Position numbers and translations under genes: made by a program. The notes under the pieces were generated by a model. The model ran no database searches. It was given only the letters and a program-made list of their open reading frames with translations, and was not told the DNA's origin. DNA of 64,000 nucleotides from Candidatus Terraquivivens tengchongensis. GTDB taxonomy: Archaea; Thermoproteota; Nitrososphaeria_A; Caldarchaeales; Wolframiiraptoraceae. The stretch spans positions 145,516-209,515 of the forward strand of contig JALNJK010000003.1 in NCBI GenBank assembly GCA_023268355.1, read 5' to 3'. Shown piece after piece: positions 26,830 to 35,464 of the stretch (position 1 is its first letter; each line of letters begins with the position of its first letter).

Positions 26830-27446
26830 ACTTCACAACCCTTCAGCTCTTTCTTGACAACTTTCCCTCTCGGGCTCTCTTCAGCGAATATCTCAGCCGT
26901 GAATCTGTAAATATCAAATTTCCCAGTCAACCAGTAAGTAGCAGGCAGGCCCGCCTTAATGCAAAGATGGCATAGAAACTCCTCAGCATCCCATCCATAC
27001 TCTACTGGCACTTGAGGAAGGAGTAGCCCAGAACCTCGACTACTCTTTATCATCAGACCGTCCCTCCCTATGAGAATTTTGGAAGGTAACTCCCTTGGAT
27101 TCATGAACTCTATTTTCTCTGGAACGCTCAGCACACTCGCCTCTATCACGATCTTATCCATCTCTGCGAGTTCTACAGGTGGGAATCTGGGGTCTTCAGT
27201 TGCAGCAGCAATCGCGGCCTTCACCACAGCTTCTGGAAGACTCATCACGGGTAGAGGAAAGCCTATACAACCCCTGAGCTCACCTTCAGGATATGTGTAA
27301 AGTGAGACGAACACTCCTGTTTCCTTTTTTGGAATTCCCCACTCTTCGGTTACTGTATATATCTTGTTAGATTTTAGATACTCTTCTATTGCTATCCTTG
27401 CAAGCCTTACAATCTTTATACCATCGTCCAAGCTTAGCATACCCAT
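26826..27446 (-). CDS. AMMECR1-domain protein
   Basis: 206 residues of the AMMECR1 family: GVFVSLYTYPEGELRGCIGFPLP (the LRGCIG hexapeptide is the hallmark), DPRFPPVELAEMDKIVIEASVLS and LPQVPVEYGWDAEEFLCHLC with a final catalytic-looking set of Cys and Trp. The family is widespread in archaea and often works with Memo and radical SAM partners. It lies 51 bp after the Mut7-C gene. Confidence 0.9.
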   Translation of the reverse strand: MGMLSLDDGIKIVRLARIAIEEYLKSNKIYTVTEEWGIPKKETGVFVSLYTYPEGELRGCIGFPLPVMSLPEAVVKAAIAAATEDPRFPPVELAEMDKIVIEASVLSVPEKIEFMNPRELPSKILIGRDGLMIKSSRGSGLLLPQVPVEYGWDAEEFLCHLCIKAGLPATYWLTGKFDIYRFTAEIFAEESPRGKVVKKELKGCEV

Positions 27447-27497
27447 CGGGCAGAATGTTGAAGAGCTTATTATTATCTGTTTTAATGTATCGTTGTC

Positions 27498-27938
27498 TTA
27501 AACTTTGCGTTCCAAGTATATCCTTCTTGCCTCCGAGAGCTTCCTGCTTATATCGACCCAATGACTCCCTATCCAGTATTCCTTACCGCATCCTTCGCAG
27601 AACCAACGGGAGCCGTAACTCTTTAAGGGTGTATTGCATATAGGACAACGTGTCCTTTTTCCGTCAAATTCTAAGCTTATCTCAAAAGCTTCGGCAACGG
27701 TCGCAAGAGCTTCCGGTATATCCGAATCCGTTAAACCGAGCACAGGTATGCCGTTCTTCTCAGCAGATTTCACAACACCCTTGTCCTTTGTTAAAATTAT
27801 TCTGCCCTCCTTCTTCGCCACCTCAATCATTTCCTTATCTTCGCCCTTCCAGTATTCTGTATCATAGCCTAGAATTCTAAGCCAAGTTACAAGACTTCCC
27901 AACATGGAGTTGACCAAGAACCTCTTCTCTTGAATCAA
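27498..27938 (-). CDS. Mut7-C (PIN-like) RNase domain protein with zinc ribbon
   Basis: 146 residues from TTG 27938, which overlaps the CBS gene stop as TTGA. A PIN-like core with acidic residues, RFLVNSMLGSLVTWLRILGYD, IILTKDKGVV and DSDIPEALATV, is followed by a four-Cys ribbon (CPICNTPL...CEGCGKEYW). This is the COG1656/Mut7-C family, predicted RNA nuclease. An ATG at 27992 lies deep inside the CBS gene and is less likely. Confidence 0.88.
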   Translation of the reverse strand: MIQEKRFLVNSMLGSLVTWLRILGYDTEYWKGEDKEMIEVAKKEGRIILTKDKGVVKSAEKNGIPVLGLTDSDIPEALATVAEAFEISLEFDGKRTRCPICNTPLKSYGSRWFCEGCGKEYWIGSHWVDISRKLSEARRIYLERKV

Positions 27939-28522
27939 CTCTCTGTCTCTTCTCCGCCCCTCCTTTCTAGCTCCATTCTGCAATCTTCGCATAAGTATTG
28001 GTCGTCAACTCTAAGCAACATATCCGACCATTCACCACAAGCATCACAAAATCCTTCTATGTAGGTCTCACCGCTAACTCTCACGTTACCCATTCTCATC
28101 TTTTCTCTAACAATCTCCAGTATCTCAGGCGTTACCTGCAAGATATCGGTCGTGCTGATTATGCCTACAAGCTTATCCTTATGAACGACCGCGAGATGGT
28201 CGATCTTCAGCTTATTCATCTCCTTTAAAGCGTTGTCTATTAGGTCATCTGGGCTTGCAACATGTATGGGACTGCTCATTATGTCCTTGGCCTTAACTTC
28301 GTTCGGTTTCAGGTTCTTCGCAACGACCTTATATACCAAGTCCCTTTTAGTTATTATACCGACCGGAAAGCCCTTCTCAGTCACCACCACGCTACCTATG
28401 TCATAGCGCACCATCTTGTTTGCAACATCCTCTGCAGTTTCCTCAACATCGGCATCAATCACAGGGCTGCTCATTATGTCCTTAACCCTTAATTCTTCCG
28501 CAAGCGATGCTGGTTTAACCAT
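27935..28522 (-). CDS. Two-CBS-domain protein with C-terminal zinc ribbon
   Basis: 195 residues. Two CBS repeats (VKDIMSSPVIDADVEETAEDVANKM and AKDIMSSPIHVASPDDLIDNALKEM) form one Bateman module that binds adenosyl compounds. A CxxC...CxxC ribbon (CDACGEWSDML...YLCEDC) follows. Such proteins sense energy state or S-adenosylmethionine. Coupled with the Mut7-C nuclease gene, so it may regulate it; inference. Confidence 0.88.
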   Translation of the reverse strand: MVKPASLAEELRVKDIMSSPVIDADVEETAEDVANKMVRYDIGSVVVTEKGFPVGIITKRDLVYKVVAKNLKPNEVKAKDIMSSPIHVASPDDLIDNALKEMNKLKIDHLAVVHKDKLVGIISTTDILQVTPEILEIVREKMRMGNVRVSGETYIEGFCDACGEWSDMLLRVDDQYLCEDCRMELERRGGEETES

Positions 28523-28569
28523 TCGACCTCTGTATGGTTAGTGATTGGTGTTGAATATTAAATTTGTTG

Positions 28570-30501
28570 TTACCTCTGTAGAGTACCCTTCCCGTAGGGT
28601 ATCAATTGGGCTATCAGTGCGGCTAAAGGACGCTTCTCCTCATCGCTGAGCCCATATCCTGCCTGACTGCATAACAAATCAACTATCTTTAGCGATAAGC
28701 TACCCGCCCCCTCATTACCAGGTACTACCTCAACAAAGGCTTTAGACTTGGCCGCTACCGCAGATGTGGGTCCATGGATTACTTCGCAAGCTCCATCACT
28801 TTTACGAAGACCAAATGCCACTGCCAACCTTGTCTTAATGTAATTCTTCTTACCTGTAACAATGAATGAGCCCTTCGGGAGATATTCTCCAGATGGTGCT
28901 GAGAAAGACACTTGTTCAGGTCTAACGTAATAAACGTTAATCGATGATAGCCCTTCACGCCATGCCCTACTATAGGATGCAGCAAACTGAGCTACCTCTT
29001 CTATCGAGCGCTCACTAGCCATGCTGCCTCCCTTTAAGATGACGACAGGAGCGCCTGTTATTTCAGCATGAAAAACTAGGTCCTCGGGTTGCAGATGCTT
29101 TCTAAGTAGGGCGATGTTGGAAGTCGCATCCTTACCAGCAACTGCCAGGAACCCCTCGGACGTCTCGAACCATCTGAATTTTTCGAACCACTTCTTCTTT
29201 TCACGCACTTTATGTTTAACATGCTCGAAACTCGACGTCTTCTTCGATTCGAGCTCGCTCGTTATCTTTGAAATCTCAGATTCTAGCTCGTTTAGCTCGC
29301 TCAATATCCTCTCCTTTGCTAACCTTAACCTCTTCACTTCATCAAACATCTTATCAACCTGTCGAGGAATCGACTCGTTCAACGAAAACTCAAATTCGAA
29401 ACCGTTGAGAGAGACTATGGCCAAGCCCCTCGCTCTATCTATGCTGATGAGTTTTAGCACGTCTGTAGATTTGGTACTCCCTTCCTTAATCGATTGCCTA
29501 AAGCTTTCTGCTTCATGTAACACTAGAAAAAGCCTTTCTGCAATAGTCTTGGTGCGTTCAATCTTTGCCTCCAATTCTTTAATCGCAGCCTTCTTCGCCT
29601 CTATGCTTTCCTGAATTTCCTTTAACTTCTGCTTGAGGTCGCTCAAGACCTTCTCTTCATATTCCTTTACTAAGTACCTCTCGTATTCTGCCGCAACAGC
29701 CTCATTGAACGAATTAACCGACTCGAAAGAGTAGCCGTTCTGCTCTAGACTCTTCAGGATAAATGGGGCGGCTTTGACATCTGAGTCGCGCCTTGCTATA
29801 TGGGGTTTTGGTTCTCTGAATGCGATAAGCACGCGCTCAATAGCTTCAGCGACCCTGCGTCTTTCACCCTCGTCAAGCATATGGACCGGTACGTGCTTGT
29901 CAACGTTTGCTAACACGACTACTTCCTCAGCATACTTACCACCCAGCCCTAACTCCGAGGCCAACCAAGACACCAGTTTCTTTTTGGAGTCGGCACTAAT
30001 CATGATCTTTTTTACATCAACACCATCTGTCAACGAGAACCTAGGTGGGGGTGGTGCGTAATGCTTTCCTACCGCTATTTCTCTATCTTTCATCTTAATG
30101 TGGAAGAGAGCAACGAGGATTTTGTTCGTTTCATCTATGAGCACTATGTTTCCTTTAGGCATGAGTTCTACAATTAGTTTCAAATTACTGTCCCGTTCAA
30201 AACATAGGATGGCAATCCTTTCGTTGCTCATCTGTTCCAAACACTTGAGTCTACTCCCGTTCAGGAACCTCCTGAGTTTCATGGCGAGGCTTGTTGGTGT
30301 CTTCGGTTTTGGATAGGTGTGAGGTGTGAAGTACAAACACTTGCCAGCAGAGGCCCTGAGCTCATAATCACTTTCTTTACCCTTGAGCTTAAGGATTATA
30401 CTGCCATCCTCAAGCTGATACACGTTATCCACTATGCACCCACGTAGGACATCCGACATCTCCTTTAACAAAACGGAAAGTTCAAGAACTGATATTTCCA
30501 T
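28570..30501 (-). CDS. rqcH: NFACT family protein (Rqc2/RqcH homolog)
   Basis: 643 residues from ATG 30501, which has GGTGGG upstream; GTG 30510 is the alternative. The order is NFACT-N (MKLRRFLNGSRLKCLEQ region), helix-hairpin-helix, a long coiled coil (about residues 280-410) and NFACT-R with HAEITGAPVVILKGG. Homologs bind stalled 60S/50S subunits and recruit tRNA to extend nascent chains. The divergent partner begins 24 bp away. Confidence 0.92.
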   Translation of the reverse strand: MEISVLELSVLLKEMSDVLRGCIVDNVYQLEDGSIILKLKGKESDYELRASAGKCLYFTPHTYPKPKTPTSLAMKLRRFLNGSRLKCLEQMSNERIAILCFERDSNLKLIVELMPKGNIVLIDETNKILVALFHIKMKDREIAVGKHYAPPPPRFSLTDGVDVKKIMISADSKKKLVSWLASELGLGGKYAEEVVVLANVDKHVPVHMLDEGERRRVAEAIERVLIAFREPKPHIARRDSDVKAAPFILKSLEQNGYSFESVNSFNEAVAAEYERYLVKEYEEKVLSDLKQKLKEIQESIEAKKAAIKELEAKIERTKTIAERLFLVLHEAESFRQSIKEGSTKSTDVLKLISIDRARGLAIVSLNGFEFEFSLNESIPRQVDKMFDEVKRLRLAKERILSELNELESEISKITSELESKKTSSFEHVKHKVREKKKWFEKFRWFETSEGFLAVAGKDATSNIALLRKHLQPEDLVFHAEITGAPVVILKGGSMASERSIEEVAQFAASYSRAWREGLSSINVYYVRPEQVSFSAPSGEYLPKGSFIVTGKKNYIKTRLAVAFGLRKSDGACEVIHGPTSAVAAKSKAFVEVVPGNEGAGSLSLKIVDLLCSQAGYGLSDEEKRPLAALIAQLIPYGKGTLQR

Positions 30502-30524
30502 AAAACCCACCGAGGTTTGGGGCG

Positions 30525-30800
30525 ATGAAACCTGAAGATAAACTGTATTGGTCTAAGGTCTTTTTGGGAATCTTTATAGGCTTCCTATCAGCTTTCTTAA
30601 GGTTGCACGAACCTACGTCTATAATTGCCATAATGGTTGCCATAGTCGTTTACGTGGTTTACAGTATATTATCACCATTCGTAATACTCAGGGCGCAAAG
30701 GAGTTATTTGAAGACTAGGAAACCATACATAACAGGTCTGGCGACGTACTTCCTCGTTTGGTTAGTGAGCTGGATACTCTTCTACAACATCCTCTTGTGA
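30525..30800 (+). CDS. Small membrane protein, possibly EMC6/Rab5-interacting-like
   Basis: 91 residues with three hydrophobic helices: KVFLGIFIGFLSAFLRLH, IIAIMVAIVVYVVYSILS and [21 protein letters not shown]. Size and helix spacing resemble archaeal relatives of EMC6, but the match is weak. Its tail overlaps the convergent 136-residue gene by 39 nt. Function unknown. Confidence 0.6.
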   Translation: MKPEDKLYWSKVFLGIFIGFLSAFLRLHEPTSIIAIMVAIVVYVVYSILSPFVILRAQRSYLKTRKPYITGLATYFLVWLVSWILFYNILL

Positions 30801-31172
30801 TGGCTCTCTTTGCGAGATCTTATGAGGAATTGGCAACTCGTGAAGCATGTTAAGAAAATCTGACCACGCCCTGTAAAAACCTGGGTTTATCGTAAACGGT
30901 AGCTTTGCCTTTTTCTCGAATTCTTCTGCCAATTTCTTCCTCTGCTTCTTTAGGCTCTCATCCGTCCAAATCTTGTACACGAACGATTCGAAATCGTCGT
31001 TTACGTATGCATAGTATATGCCGTAAAGTGCATCGTAGTAACCCGCATCACTTTCATTGTTCAAGTTTTTCTTAATTTTCTCCAGAATCTTCTCAGCCTC
31101 CGAAATTTTGCCACTGAACAGTGTGACGTAGAACGTTTTTACCATCTTGTTAAGCTGCGGCATACGTCTCAC
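30762..31172 (-). CDS. Conserved-looking helical protein downstream of radA
   Basis: 136 residues, mostly helical and charged ([39 protein letters not shown]). No signal or membrane segment. It starts inside the radA stop codon (4-nt overlap), so it is co-translated with RadA and may act in recombination; I do not recognise the family. Confidence 0.65.
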   Translation of the reverse strand: MRRMPQLNKMVKTFYVTLFSGKISEAEKILEKIKKNLNNESDAGYYDALYGIYYAYVNDDFESFVYKIWTDESLKKQRKKLAEEFEKKAKLPFTINPGFYRAWSDFLNMLHELPIPHKISQREPSQEDVVEEYPAH

Positions 31173-32167
31173 CTAGACTTAAGTTCATCCTCCTCCACAT
31201 CTTCTAAACCATTTTCAGTTATCTTAAACACGGCTTCACCTTCAGGTAAATATGGGCTTGATACAAGCCTCGCTATTCTTATATTCCTGCCGACAGATTT
31301 GCGAAGGAAGATCCTAGTATGGCTCGTATGGCCGACTATGTGTCCGCCAACTGGTGAGACGGCAGCCGGTGAGAAAAACTCATCCGGTCTTGCCATTACT
31401 TGGTTGGTAACCACGGCGGCTGCATTGAAGGCCCTTGCAAGCCTTATCAGCTTGTGGAGGTGCTTGTTAAGTTTTTGCTGCCTCTCAGCTAATGTCTGCC
31501 TGCCGATGTATTCACTTCTGAAGTGGGACGTCAACGAATCGATTATTATCAATTTCACGTTGTTTTCCTTTATCACCTTGTCAGATTTCTCAAGTAGCAA
31601 CATTTGATGGTCGCTAGTATAAGCCTCAGCGTAGATTATTCTCTTAGACACCTCGTCAAAGTCAAGCCCAAAGCGTTTTGCGATGCTTTCAATCCTCTCA
31701 GTCCTGAACGTGTTCTCCGTATCTATGTAAAGCGCCGCACCATTCAAACCACCCATTTCAGTAGGTAGCTGTACGCATACTGCCAACTGGTGACACAGTT
31801 GCGACTTTCCACTACCAAACTCGCCGTAGAACTCGGTTATGCTCTGCGTTTCTACACCGCCGCCTATCAGAGCATCTAGTTGCTTGACACCTGTCGTTAT
31901 CCTGCCGACGTTCATCCTGAGCGAGGCTAGGTCCTTTGCCGTCACCCATGAGATCTCTATTGCCTGTCTAGCTGCAGCTATTATCTCCGCCGCCTTTTTC
32001 TCCCCGATGCCAGCAGCGATCAGCTCCGATACCGTTGCGGTCGCCAACGCCTCTATTGTGTTGTATCCTATCTCCCTAAGCTTTTCTGCTGTAGCCTGAC
32101 CAACCGATGGCAAATCCTCTAAATCGATAAATGTCTTTTTCTCTTTCACCTTTTCCTTTTGACTCAT
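31169..32167 (-). CDS. radA: DNA repair and recombination protein RadA
   Basis: 332 residues from ATG 32167 (TTG 32188 is an alternative that adds seven residues). N-terminal helix-hairpin-helix domain ([25 protein letters not shown]), Walker [11 protein letters not shown], Walker B LIIIDSLT and the L2-type loop [11 protein letters not shown]. It forms filaments on single-stranded DNA and drives strand exchange. No intein. Confidence 0.96.
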   Translation of the reverse strand: MSQKEKVKEKKTFIDLEDLPSVGQATAEKLREIGYNTIEALATATVSELIAAGIGEKKAAEIIAAARQAIEISWVTAKDLASLRMNVGRITTGVKQLDALIGGGVETQSITEFYGEFGSGKSQLCHQLAVCVQLPTEMGGLNGAALYIDTENTFRTERIESIAKRFGLDFDEVSKRIIYAEAYTSDHQMLLLEKSDKVIKENNVKLIIIDSLTSHFRSEYIGRQTLAERQQKLNKHLHKLIRLARAFNAAAVVTNQVMARPDEFFSPAAVSPVGGHIVGHTSHTRIFLRKSVGRNIRIARLVSSPYLPEGEAVFKITENGLEDVEEDELKSR

Positions 32168-32289
32168 TCCCTTATTAACAGACTTCAACGAGGTATTTAA
32201 ACACTAGCAAAAATATGTACTCTTTCGAATGACTCCGAGTAAAAACCCATTAGGCAAAGCTTAAGCATCGGTGTAATGTGTAGCTTTAC

Positions 32290-33537
32290 ATGGCATCCAA
32301 AGCTATCATCTTAGTATGCGACGGTATGGCAGATAGACGGTGCTCAGCGCTTGAAGGACTCACACCGCTCCAAGCAGCAAGGCCAAAGTCCTTCGACTGG
32401 ATAGCGTCAAGGGGCGAGTGCGGTTTGATGGACCCGATATCGCCTGGTGTGCCGCCTGGTAGTGATACAGCCCACCTAGCGATACTTGGTTACGACCCCT
32501 ACAAGCATTACACGGGTAGGGGTGCCTTCGAGGCTTTGGGCGCTGGCATAGAGCTCGAACCAAACGATGTGGCCTTCAGGTGCAACTTCGCCACGGTAAA
32601 CAATGATGGCATAGTAGTTGACAGAAGGGCAGGAAGGATATCTGATGAAGATGCTAAGGTCTTGTCGGAGAGCTTGAACGGTATAAAGCTCGTAAGAAAC
32701 TCGGATGTCGAGATCATGTTTAAGCACACGGTAGAGCACAGGGGTGTACTGGTCTTAAGGGGTGAGGGTTTATCAAGGTTCGTTTCCGACATCGATCCCC
32801 ACAAGACGGGCGTGAAGTTCTTACACTCCAGACCATTAACAGATTCTCCCACTGCAAAAAAGACGGCAGATACTCTGAATGAGTTTGTTGAAATTTCAAG
32901 TAAAATCCTCGCAGAACATGACATTAACAAGCGTAGGGAAAAACGTGGTCAACCACTGGCTAACATAATATTGCCAAGGGGTGCGGGAACCTTACCGATG
33001 GTAGAAAAGCTTCCGACAAAATTTGGCATTAAGGCTGCAGCCATAGCGGGTGGTGCCGTTTACAAAGGCGTATGCAAGGCGGTGGGTTTTGACGTTCTCG
33101 AGGTGAAGGGTGCAACCGGCACAGTGGACACGAACCTGGATGCTAAGATGAGAGCAGCAATAAACGCAATCAAGGTTTACGATCTTGTTTTCGTACACGT
33201 TAAAGCAACGGATGTTGTAAGCCATGACAGGAACCCAACAAAGAAAGCCGAAATAATATCAAGAATAAGCGCGGCATTCTCCACGATCGTATCGGAGGTA
33301 GACTTGGAAGGGACATGCATAGCCATAACGAGTGACCACACGACACCATCGGAGGTTGGAGAACATAGTGGTGACCCAGTTCCCGTGGCTTTATACGCAC
33401 CGGGTGCAAGGTACGGTAATGTTGAGAAGTTTGACGAAATATCCTGCGCATCAGGAACGCTCGGTAGGATAAGGGGAGTTGACCTTATGCCAATAATCAT
33501 GAACTATCTCGGCAAGGTTTCAATGTATGGTGAGTAA
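32290..33537 (+). CDS. apgM: 2,3-bisphosphoglycerate-independent phosphoglycerate mutase, archaeal type
   Basis: 415 residues. VCDGMADRR holds a metal ligand, GSDTAHLAILGYDP carries the catalytic Ser, and ITSDHTTPSEVGEHSGDPVPV gives late metal-binding Asp and His. It interconverts 3- and 2-phosphoglycerate in glycolysis or gluconeogenesis. It leads the small cyclophilin-like gene by 5 bp. Confidence 0.95.
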   Translation: MASKAIILVCDGMADRRCSALEGLTPLQAARPKSFDWIASRGECGLMDPISPGVPPGSDTAHLAILGYDPYKHYTGRGAFEALGAGIELEPNDVAFRCNFATVNNDGIVVDRRAGRISDEDAKVLSESLNGIKLVRNSDVEIMFKHTVEHRGVLVLRGEGLSRFVSDIDPHKTGVKFLHSRPLTDSPTAKKTADTLNEFVEISSKILAEHDINKRREKRGQPLANIILPRGAGTLPMVEKLPTKFGIKAAAIAGGAVYKGVCKAVGFDVLEVKGATGTVDTNLDAKMRAAINAIKVYDLVFVHVKATDVVSHDRNPTKKAEIISRISAAFSTIVSEVDLEGTCIAITSDHTTPSEVGEHSGDPVPVALYAPGARYGNVEKFDEISCASGTLGRIRGVDLMPIIMNYLGKVSMYGE

Positions 33538-33542
33538 GTGGT

Positions 33543-33914
33543 ATGTCTGTTCCGGTAAGGGTTCCAGTGAAGGTTTGGGTTGAGGGCGTGGGCGAGTACA
33601 AGGCTGAGCTGATAAAATTTTTGGCACCAGCAACAGTGACAGAACTCGTAAGGCTCTTGCCAATAGAAGGTATGGCTGGGCTTTGGGACTATGCGGTCTA
33701 TATAGAGACTCGTATGGTGAGGGGTGCTGAGAAGCCGGTAGAAGAAGTGGATTGTGGTGATATGATCTTCTGGCCTCCAGCCGGTGCTCTAGGTTTCGTC
33801 TTTAAGAAAGCTAAACCCTATGCTCAGACAGTGAAGGTCGGAAAGCTATCTGGTGAGTTAGCTGCACTCACAAAAACAAGACCCGGAGCAAGGGTAAGGG
33901 TCCTCAAAAGTTAG
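33543..33914 (+). CDS. Cyclophilin-like fold protein (DUF369/DUF3830-type)
   Basis: 123 residues, all beta plus two short helices: VRVPVKVWVEGVGEYKAEL, YAVYIETRMV, CGDMIFWPPAGALGFVFKKA. The small archaeal/bacterial cyclophilin-like proteins have this GD-hydrophobic-WPP core. They lack the Arg of true proline isomerases, so an enzymatic role is doubtful. It is probably co-transcribed with apgM. Confidence 0.65.
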   Translation: MSVPVRVPVKVWVEGVGEYKAELIKFLAPATVTELVRLLPIEGMAGLWDYAVYIETRMVRGAEKPVEEVDCGDMIFWPPAGALGFVFKKAKPYAQTVKVGKLSGELAALTKTRPGARVRVLKS

Positions 33915-33920
33915 GATAGT

Positions 33921-34310
33921 CTACTTCTTCCTTTTTGACTTGGGCTTTGCCTCCGCAGATTCGGATGGTTTTGTCACCTCTGAAGCTTTTACAGATTCTA
34001 CTGTTGCTTGAGCTGGTGCAAATATCCTTAACCTGTTGTCGCCGACTACCGGTACAATCAGTCCTTTTGATGCCAAGCTATTCAGTAAGCTCTTCGCAAC
34101 AGACAACCTGATTCCGTACTTTTCAGAAATGAGGTATGGTGTAGCATACTTCATGCTCCTAATGTAGTTTATGACGTCCCTTTCCTCTGGTAAGGTTATG
34201 CTGCCCGTGTACTTCTGCGGCGCCGATTCTTTCTTCTCAGAAGGTTTTTGTTGAGTTTTCGTCTGCTTCTTCTCAGCCTGGGACAGTGTAGGTTTCTTAG
34301 GACCTCCCAA
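33921..34310 (-). CDS. rps25e: Ribosomal protein S25e
   Basis: 129 residues. The winged-helix core PEERDVINYIRSMKYATPYLISEKYGIRLSVAKSLLNSLASKGLI is S25e; Lys-rich tails lie on both ends. Present in TACK archaea and eukaryotes, which helps place the organism. Convergent with the cyclophilin-like gene. Confidence 0.93.
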   Translation of the reverse strand: MGGPKKPTLSQAEKKQTKTQQKPSEKKESAPQKYTGSITLPEERDVINYIRSMKYATPYLISEKYGIRLSVAKSLLNSLASKGLIVPVVGDNRLRIFAPAQATVESVKASEVTKPSESAEAKPKSKRKK

Positions 34311-34527
34311 GGCGGCTTACCCTTTTGGTAAAGGGTTTAGAGGTGTTATTAAGTGTTGTTTTGCGATAATGCAAGTTTGCGCTCAAAATTCGTACTAATA
34401 TTGAACCACTAAGCTTGACTTTAGCATGGGGTCGTTGTCTGGATACTCATCCCTGTAATCATATTTTGATTTTGAGCAGAAGATAGGACTAAATCTAGCC
34501 TTGAAGTCATGAATCTCCAAGAACAAG

Positions 34528-34545
34528 TCACCTCTACTGAGGTGA
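34528..34545 (+). promoter_or_regulatory. Hairpin masking the L13e ribosome-binding site
   Basis: TCACCTC (34528-34534) pairs perfectly with GAGGTGA (34539-34545) across a TACT loop. GAGGTGA is the ribosome-binding site, 4 nt before ATG 34550. The upstream arm equals the anti-Shine-Dalgarno sequence of 16S rRNA, so in RNA the site can be hidden. Translational feedback control is a natural reading. Confidence 0.6.
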
Positions 34546-34549
34546 GAAG

Positions 34550-34792
34550 ATGAGCTTACCTATTCCGGTTGTTAGGAGAAAGCTCAAGGATGGTAGGATC
34601 ATCGAGAGGAAGGGTAGGGGCTTTAGTATAAATGAACTTAGAGAAGCCGGCATAACGATTCAATATGCGAAGAAGCTTGGAATATATGTCGATAAGAGAC
34701 GGAAGAGTTGTAGGAAGGATAACGTTGAGACCCTAAAGATGTTACTAAAAGCTGCGAGTGGAGTCGAAGAGGTGAACTCAGAAAATGTTTGA
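34550..34792 (+). CDS. rpl13e: Ribosomal protein L13e-like
   Basis: 80 residues with [59 protein letters not shown], the L13e core (GRGFSxxEL...AGI). L13e is found in Crenarchaeota, Korarchaeota and Aigarchaeota-like lineages. Monocistronic, with a hairpin over its ribosome-binding site. The 239 bp before it hold no other recognisable gene. Confidence 0.85.
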   Translation: MSLPIPVVRRKLKDGRIIERKGRGFSINELREAGITIQYAKKLGIYVDKRRKSCRKDNVETLKMLLKAASGVEEVNSENV

Positions 34793-34804
34793 CGAAATGC
34801 AACG

Positions 34805-35383
34805 TTAGAGCTCTTCTTTCGATTCAAGCACCTTGAAGAGATCTGCCTTAGTCACGATCCCAGTAATTTTACCATCCTTTTGAAGAAGCACCGCTGGATA
34901 TTCCTGAAGAAGTTGCCTGACGATGTTGAGAGACGCCTCCTCTGGTATCATCGGAAACGCCTCATCCATTATCTCGCCCACTGGAACGTTCATGGACTTT
35001 ATCCCCTCAAGCTTCCTCACGATAGAAGACTCCGAGATGCTTCCGACGGGACTGCCGTTCCTCAGAACCGGAAGCTGCGATATCCCATGCCTTCTCATCA
35101 AGTTTACTGCCTTGCCCAATGTATCTGACACGTCTACACAGATAACGTCTCTCGTGCAAATGTCTTTGGCCAGCAGCTTGGCATCCCTCTCAGCCCTAAC
35201 CATCTCGAGGGCTTGAAGAATTCGCCTAACAGCCTCATATGAGGGGCTGATCCGACCACACTCGATTTTCGATATCAATGATTGGCTAACGCCAGAAATT
35301 TTCGCCAGTTCCCTTTGGGTCAGCCCTAGCCTCCTTCTGAGCTTCGCGAGGGACTCGAGGTCCCAGAGCTTCTCCAAGAACAC
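34805..35383 (-). CDS. HTH (Xre) plus two-CBS-domain regulator
   Basis: 192 residues. A helix-turn-helix of the Cro/Xre type (LGLTQRELAKISGVSQSLISKIECGRISPSYEAVRRILQALE) is followed by two CBS repeats (CTRDVICVDVSDTLGKAVNLM; VGEIMDEAFPMIPEEASLNIV). This architecture is common in archaea, the CBS pair sensing an adenosyl ligand. It is divergent from the PLP enzyme gene across an 81-bp AT-rich gap and is a natural regulator candidate for it. Confidence 0.9.
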   Translation of the reverse strand: MFLEKLWDLESLAKLRRRLGLTQRELAKISGVSQSLISKIECGRISPSYEAVRRILQALEMVRAERDAKLLAKDICTRDVICVDVSDTLGKAVNLMRRHGISQLPVLRNGSPVGSISESSIVRKLEGIKSMNVPVGEIMDEAFPMIPEEASLNIVRQLLQEYPAVLLQKDGKITGIVTKADLFKVLESKEEL

Positions 35384-35464
35384 CCCGCCTATATCAATGA
35401 TTCTTATTGGAATCTATTATTATAAATGTTTATGAATATCTCATTACTATCAGAAACCGCGAAA

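Noticed and set aside
33543..33914. Ubiquitin-like modifier (such systems are known from related archaea)
   Set aside because: The small beta protein lacks a C-terminal Gly-Gly and fits the cyclophilin-like fold; no E1, E2 or E3-like genes are present.
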